Of a DNA stretch of 6,516 nucleotides, positions 4,555 through 6,516 are shown piece after piece; within the stretch, counting starts at the first letter, position 1; each line of letters starts with the position of its first letter. Location: NCBI GenBank assembly GCA_030620655.1, contig JAUXEH010000163.1:1-6516 (forward strand), read 5' to 3'. A model generated the notes under the pieces. It saw only the letters and a list, made by a program, of their open reading frames with translations. It was not told where the DNA came from and did not search any database. The position numbers were made by a program, and so were the translations under genes. Source of the DNA: Candidatus Aminicenantota bacterium (GTDB lineage: Bacteria; Acidobacteriota; Aminicenantia; Aminicenantales; Aminicenantaceae).

Positions 4555-5538
4555 ATGAGAGCCGACAAAATCCACAGCATCTTCAGCGGTGCCTTCTGGA
4601 GCGCCTACTGGCTGACCATGCGGCCCCATCTCATCTTCGTGTCAGGCGCCGCGGGCCTCGTGGGGCTTTCCTTCATCCAATCTACTGATCCCATACACAT
4701 CCTTTTCGCTTTTATCCCCCTGTTCCTTTCCTATGGACTGGGTCAGGCTCTCACCGACTGCTTCCAGACAGATACCGATGCCATCTCCTCTCCCTATCGT
4801 CCCCTGGTGCGGGGGATCGTCTCGAAAAAACAGGTGCTGGCCGTAAGCATGGCCGGCCTCTCCGCTTCGGTCCTCATGCTTGTTTACTTGAATCCCTATA
4901 TTATTCTCCCGGGTGTTATCGCGGTTTTGGGCCTTCTCACTTACACCCCATTCAAGAAGAGATGGTGGGGCGGCCCGTTCTGGAACTCCTGGATCGTCGC
5001 CCTGCTCCCCGTAATCGGGCGGATGACGGATCGAGACTTTCACATCACAGACGTCCTCAAGCAGGGAGACACCGCCGCCTCCGCTTTCCCGTGGGCTGTG
5101 GCGGCTGTTTTCTTCGGATACGGCAACTTCGTGGTCATGGGCTACCTGAAAGATGTGTCGGCGGACAGGCATACAGGCTATCGGACCTTTCCGGTGGTTT
5201 TCGGGTGGCGAGCTACCGCTGTCTACAGCGATATTCTGGCGCTGGCATGCGCCGCTTTCACCGGGCTGACGCTGCTCACGCTCAAAGAGCCGCGGCTTCT
5301 GGGTTGGGGCGTATTTGCCGCTGCCGTGGCCTTGAACCTCTATGCGCAGGTCAAGATCCACCGCACGCGCAGCGAAAGCGATGCCCACGGCCCCATCGCT
5401 CATGTGGTTCGTGCCTTCATCCTGTATTCCCTGGCCGTTGTCCTGGCCCTTAAGGGCGAGTGGCTCGTTCCAACGGCGGTCTTCTATGGACTCTTCGAGG
5501 CCGCCTTGAAATACAGACCGGAAAAAACACAGGTGTAG
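4555..5538 (+). CDS. UbiA-family membrane prenyltransferase
   Basis: The product is 327 aa and very hydrophobic, with about nine membrane helices, as expected for UbiA enzymes, which move a prenyl group from its diphosphate to an acceptor in the membrane. WLTMRPHLIFVSG near the N-terminus is typical. Motif 1, read against the usual NDxxDxxxD, is TDCFQTDTD at residues 67-75, followed by AISSPYRPLVRG. D68 and D75 are kept, the Asn is Thr67 and the middle Asp is Gln71, with an extra Asp73. Motif 2 is intact: KDVSADRHTGYRTFPVVFG with D200 and D204. The DAI-x2-PYRP and second-motif layout resembles the chlorophyll-synthase/archaeal-lipid branch more than UbiA itself, but substrate is unknown. Start: in-frame GTG 4531 and ATG 4534 lack a Shine-Dalgarno, while ATG 4555 has AAGGGA 8 nt upstream. 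It is followed after 4 bp by a lipid kinase. Confidence 0.88.
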   Translation: MRADKIHSIFSGAFWSAYWLTMRPHLIFVSGAAGLVGLSFIQSTDPIHILFAFIPLFLSYGLGQALTDCFQTDTDAISSPYRPLVRGIVSKKQVLAVSMAGLSASVLMLVYLNPYIILPGVIAVLGLLTYTPFKKRWWGGPFWNSWIVALLPVIGRMTDRDFHITDVLKQGDTAASAFPWAVAAVFFGYGNFVVMGYLKDVSADRHTGYRTFPVVFGWRATAVYSDILALACAAFTGLTLLTLKEPRLLGWGVFAAAVALNLYAQVKIHRTRSESDAHGPIAHVVRAFILYSLAVVLALKGEWLVPTAVFYGLFEAALKYRPEKTQV

Positions 5539-5542
5539 GACA

Positions 5543-6478
5543 ATGATCATATTATTGAACAAACATTCAAACGGTACCTGCGGGTTGAAGAAATGGGCTG
5601 CGCTGCGGCCCGATCTCGAGTCCAGATACATCGGAGACAGCTACACCATGGTCCAGGATTTCGAGGAGTTCCGGGAGAGGTTTTTGCGGGATTATGACCG
5701 GGGCGAACGTGTGTTTGTCGCGGCCGGGGGAGACGGCACCGTGAATTTCCTGCTCAACCAGCTGATGAGGGCGGGGCGATCCGATCGCTCTTCCCTGGTC
5801 CTGGGCGCCATCGCCCTGGGTTCGAGCAACGACTTCCACAAGCCCTTTTCCTCCAACGGAAACGGGCACGCGAACGGGAAAGTCCCGGTCAGGCTGGATC
5901 ATGTTCATGCCGTTCCCCACAACGTGGGATCGATCGAGTACAGGGATATCGACAACCAGCCGCGGCGCAGGTACTTCATCGTCAACTGCAGCGTGGGTCT
6001 GATCGCCCAGGCCAACTATTTTTTCAATTCCGACAACAGGATCGTCAACTGGCTGAAGCCCCGCTGGGTCGAGGGAACCATCTGGTACTCCGCCCTCGAA
6101 ACACTCATCATGTACAAGAATGTGCCGGCACGGATCCGGGTGGAGGGCGAGGAAATCGAGACCGGGCTCACCACCATGAGCGTCTTCATCAACCCGAACG
6201 TGAGCGGAAGCTTCCGCTACGATCTCGAGATCTCCGCCCGCAGCGGTTATCTGGGTGTGGGCCTCTGCAAGCACATGGGACTCCCCTCGCGCATCAGGAC
6301 GATCGCCTCGCTGGCCTGCGGCAGATTCACGGGCCTGCCGAAGACCAGGACCTGGCGGGCACGGGAGATCGAGATCGCTCCGGCCGCGCCCATCGCCCTG
6401 GAAATGGATGGCGAGGTCACTCTCGCGCGGCATGTCAAGATCAAGCTGATCCGCGAGGCATTGAGGGTGTGCCAATGA
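5543..6478 (+). CDS. Diacylglycerol-kinase-family lipid kinase
   Basis: The product is 311 aa, the size of YegS/DgkB/sphingosine-kinase-type enzymes, which phosphorylate a lipid hydroxyl with ATP at the inner membrane face. The N-terminal nucleotide domain has VFVAAGGDGTVNFLLNQL, with GGDGTVN at 62-68. LGSSNDFHKP (92-101) replaces the more common GTGNDFA; the Ser and His there look like a subfamily mark. Residues 104-114 are a Gly/Asn-rich insert (SNGNGHANGK). The C-terminal beta domain includes VNCSVGLIAQANYFF (147-161) and ends with IALEMDGEV, where D289-G290-E291 is the conserved DGE motif. It lacks the usual NPxSG phosphate-binding start; MIILLNKHSNG stands in its place. The ATG is 4 bp after the prenyltransferase stop and its own stop overlaps the next start, so the three genes are one operon. 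The substrate is unknown, plausibly the lipid made or used by the prenyltransferase. Confidence 0.9.
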   Translation: MIILLNKHSNGTCGLKKWAALRPDLESRYIGDSYTMVQDFEEFRERFLRDYDRGERVFVAAGGDGTVNFLLNQLMRAGRSDRSSLVLGAIALGSSNDFHKPFSSNGNGHANGKVPVRLDHVHAVPHNVGSIEYRDIDNQPRRRYFIVNCSVGLIAQANYFFNSDNRIVNWLKPRWVEGTIWYSALETLIMYKNVPARIRVEGEEIETGLTTMSVFINPNVSGSFRYDLEISARSGYLGVGLCKHMGLPSRIRTIASLACGRFTGLPKTRTWRAREIEIAPAAPIALEMDGEVTLARHVKIKLIREALRVCQ

Positions 6479-6516
6479 TGGACACGATTCTGGAAAACAG
6501 AACGATCGACATGATC
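6475..6516 (+). CDS. Start of a third gene in the lipid operon (truncated by window edge)
   Basis: ATGATG overlaps the kinase stop codon (stop at 6476-6478), and the frame stays open to the end of the window, giving MMDTILENRTIDMI. Either ATG (6475 or 6478) may be the start. GAGGG lies a few bases upstream (6463-6467). The overlap indicates translational coupling and a shared transcript with the prenyltransferase and kinase. Fourteen residues are too few to assign a family. Confidence 0.55.
   Translation, partial: MMDTILENRTIDMI

Noticed and set aside
4642..5631. Minus-strand open frame (329 codons) opposite the prenyltransferase
   Set aside because: Antisense to a UbiA protein with both metal motifs; charged product without membrane or domain pattern.
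5567..6475. Minus-strand open frame (302 codons) opposite the lipid kinase
   Set aside because: Shadow of the kinase gene, His/Asp/Gly-rich with no family resemblance.

Overview
The window is a bacterial chromosomal segment of about 6.5 kb. It is GC-rich by eye, except for a toxin-antitoxin pair that is visibly AT-richer. No rRNA, tRNA, CRISPR array or transposase was seen. An ECF sigma/zinc-finger anti-sigma/periplasmic metal-sensor operon, a bacteriohemerythrin and a UbiA/lipid-kinase operon together would fit an environmental Gram-negative, perhaps of the former Deltaproteobacteria (Desulfobacterota). That placement is an impression from gene content, not a measured one.

Layout. (1) Positions 1-1450, minus strand: a three-gene stress operon read from right to left, made of an ECF sigma factor, a membrane zinc-finger anti-sigma factor and a CnrX/Spy-like periplasmic protein cut by the window edge. 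The sigma gene appears to start at an ATT codon behind a perfect Shine-Dalgarno sequence. (2) 1528-2091, plus strand: a Phd/YefM antitoxin and RelE/ParE toxin pair with a near-consensus promoter and an overlapping inverted-repeat operator. (3) 2120-2536, minus strand: a single-domain bacteriohemerythrin in which one of the usual iron-binding histidines is glutamine. (4) 2635-4396, minus strand: a two-gene operon of a short-chain dehydrogenase followed by an aldo/keto reductase. Both have intact catalytic residues and no identifiable substrate. (5) 4461-4504: four tandem 11-bp direct repeats resembling a Pho box, in the divergent intergenic region. (6) 4555-6516, plus strand: a UbiA-family membrane prenyltransferase, a diacylglycerol-kinase-family lipid kinase 4 bp after it, and the first codons of a third gene overlapping the kinase stop.

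How the genes may work together. The sigma, anti-sigma and sensor genes form a self-contained envelope or metal-stress signalling unit. The UbiA/lipid-kinase/third-gene cluster looks like a compact lipid-modification pathway: prenyl transfer in the membrane plus phosphorylation of a lipid hydroxyl. The 11-bp repeats upstream suggest control by an OmpR/PhoB-type regulator. This cluster, with its altered UbiA metal-binding motif, is the best candidate here for an undescribed system. Its lipid product cannot be read from the sequence.
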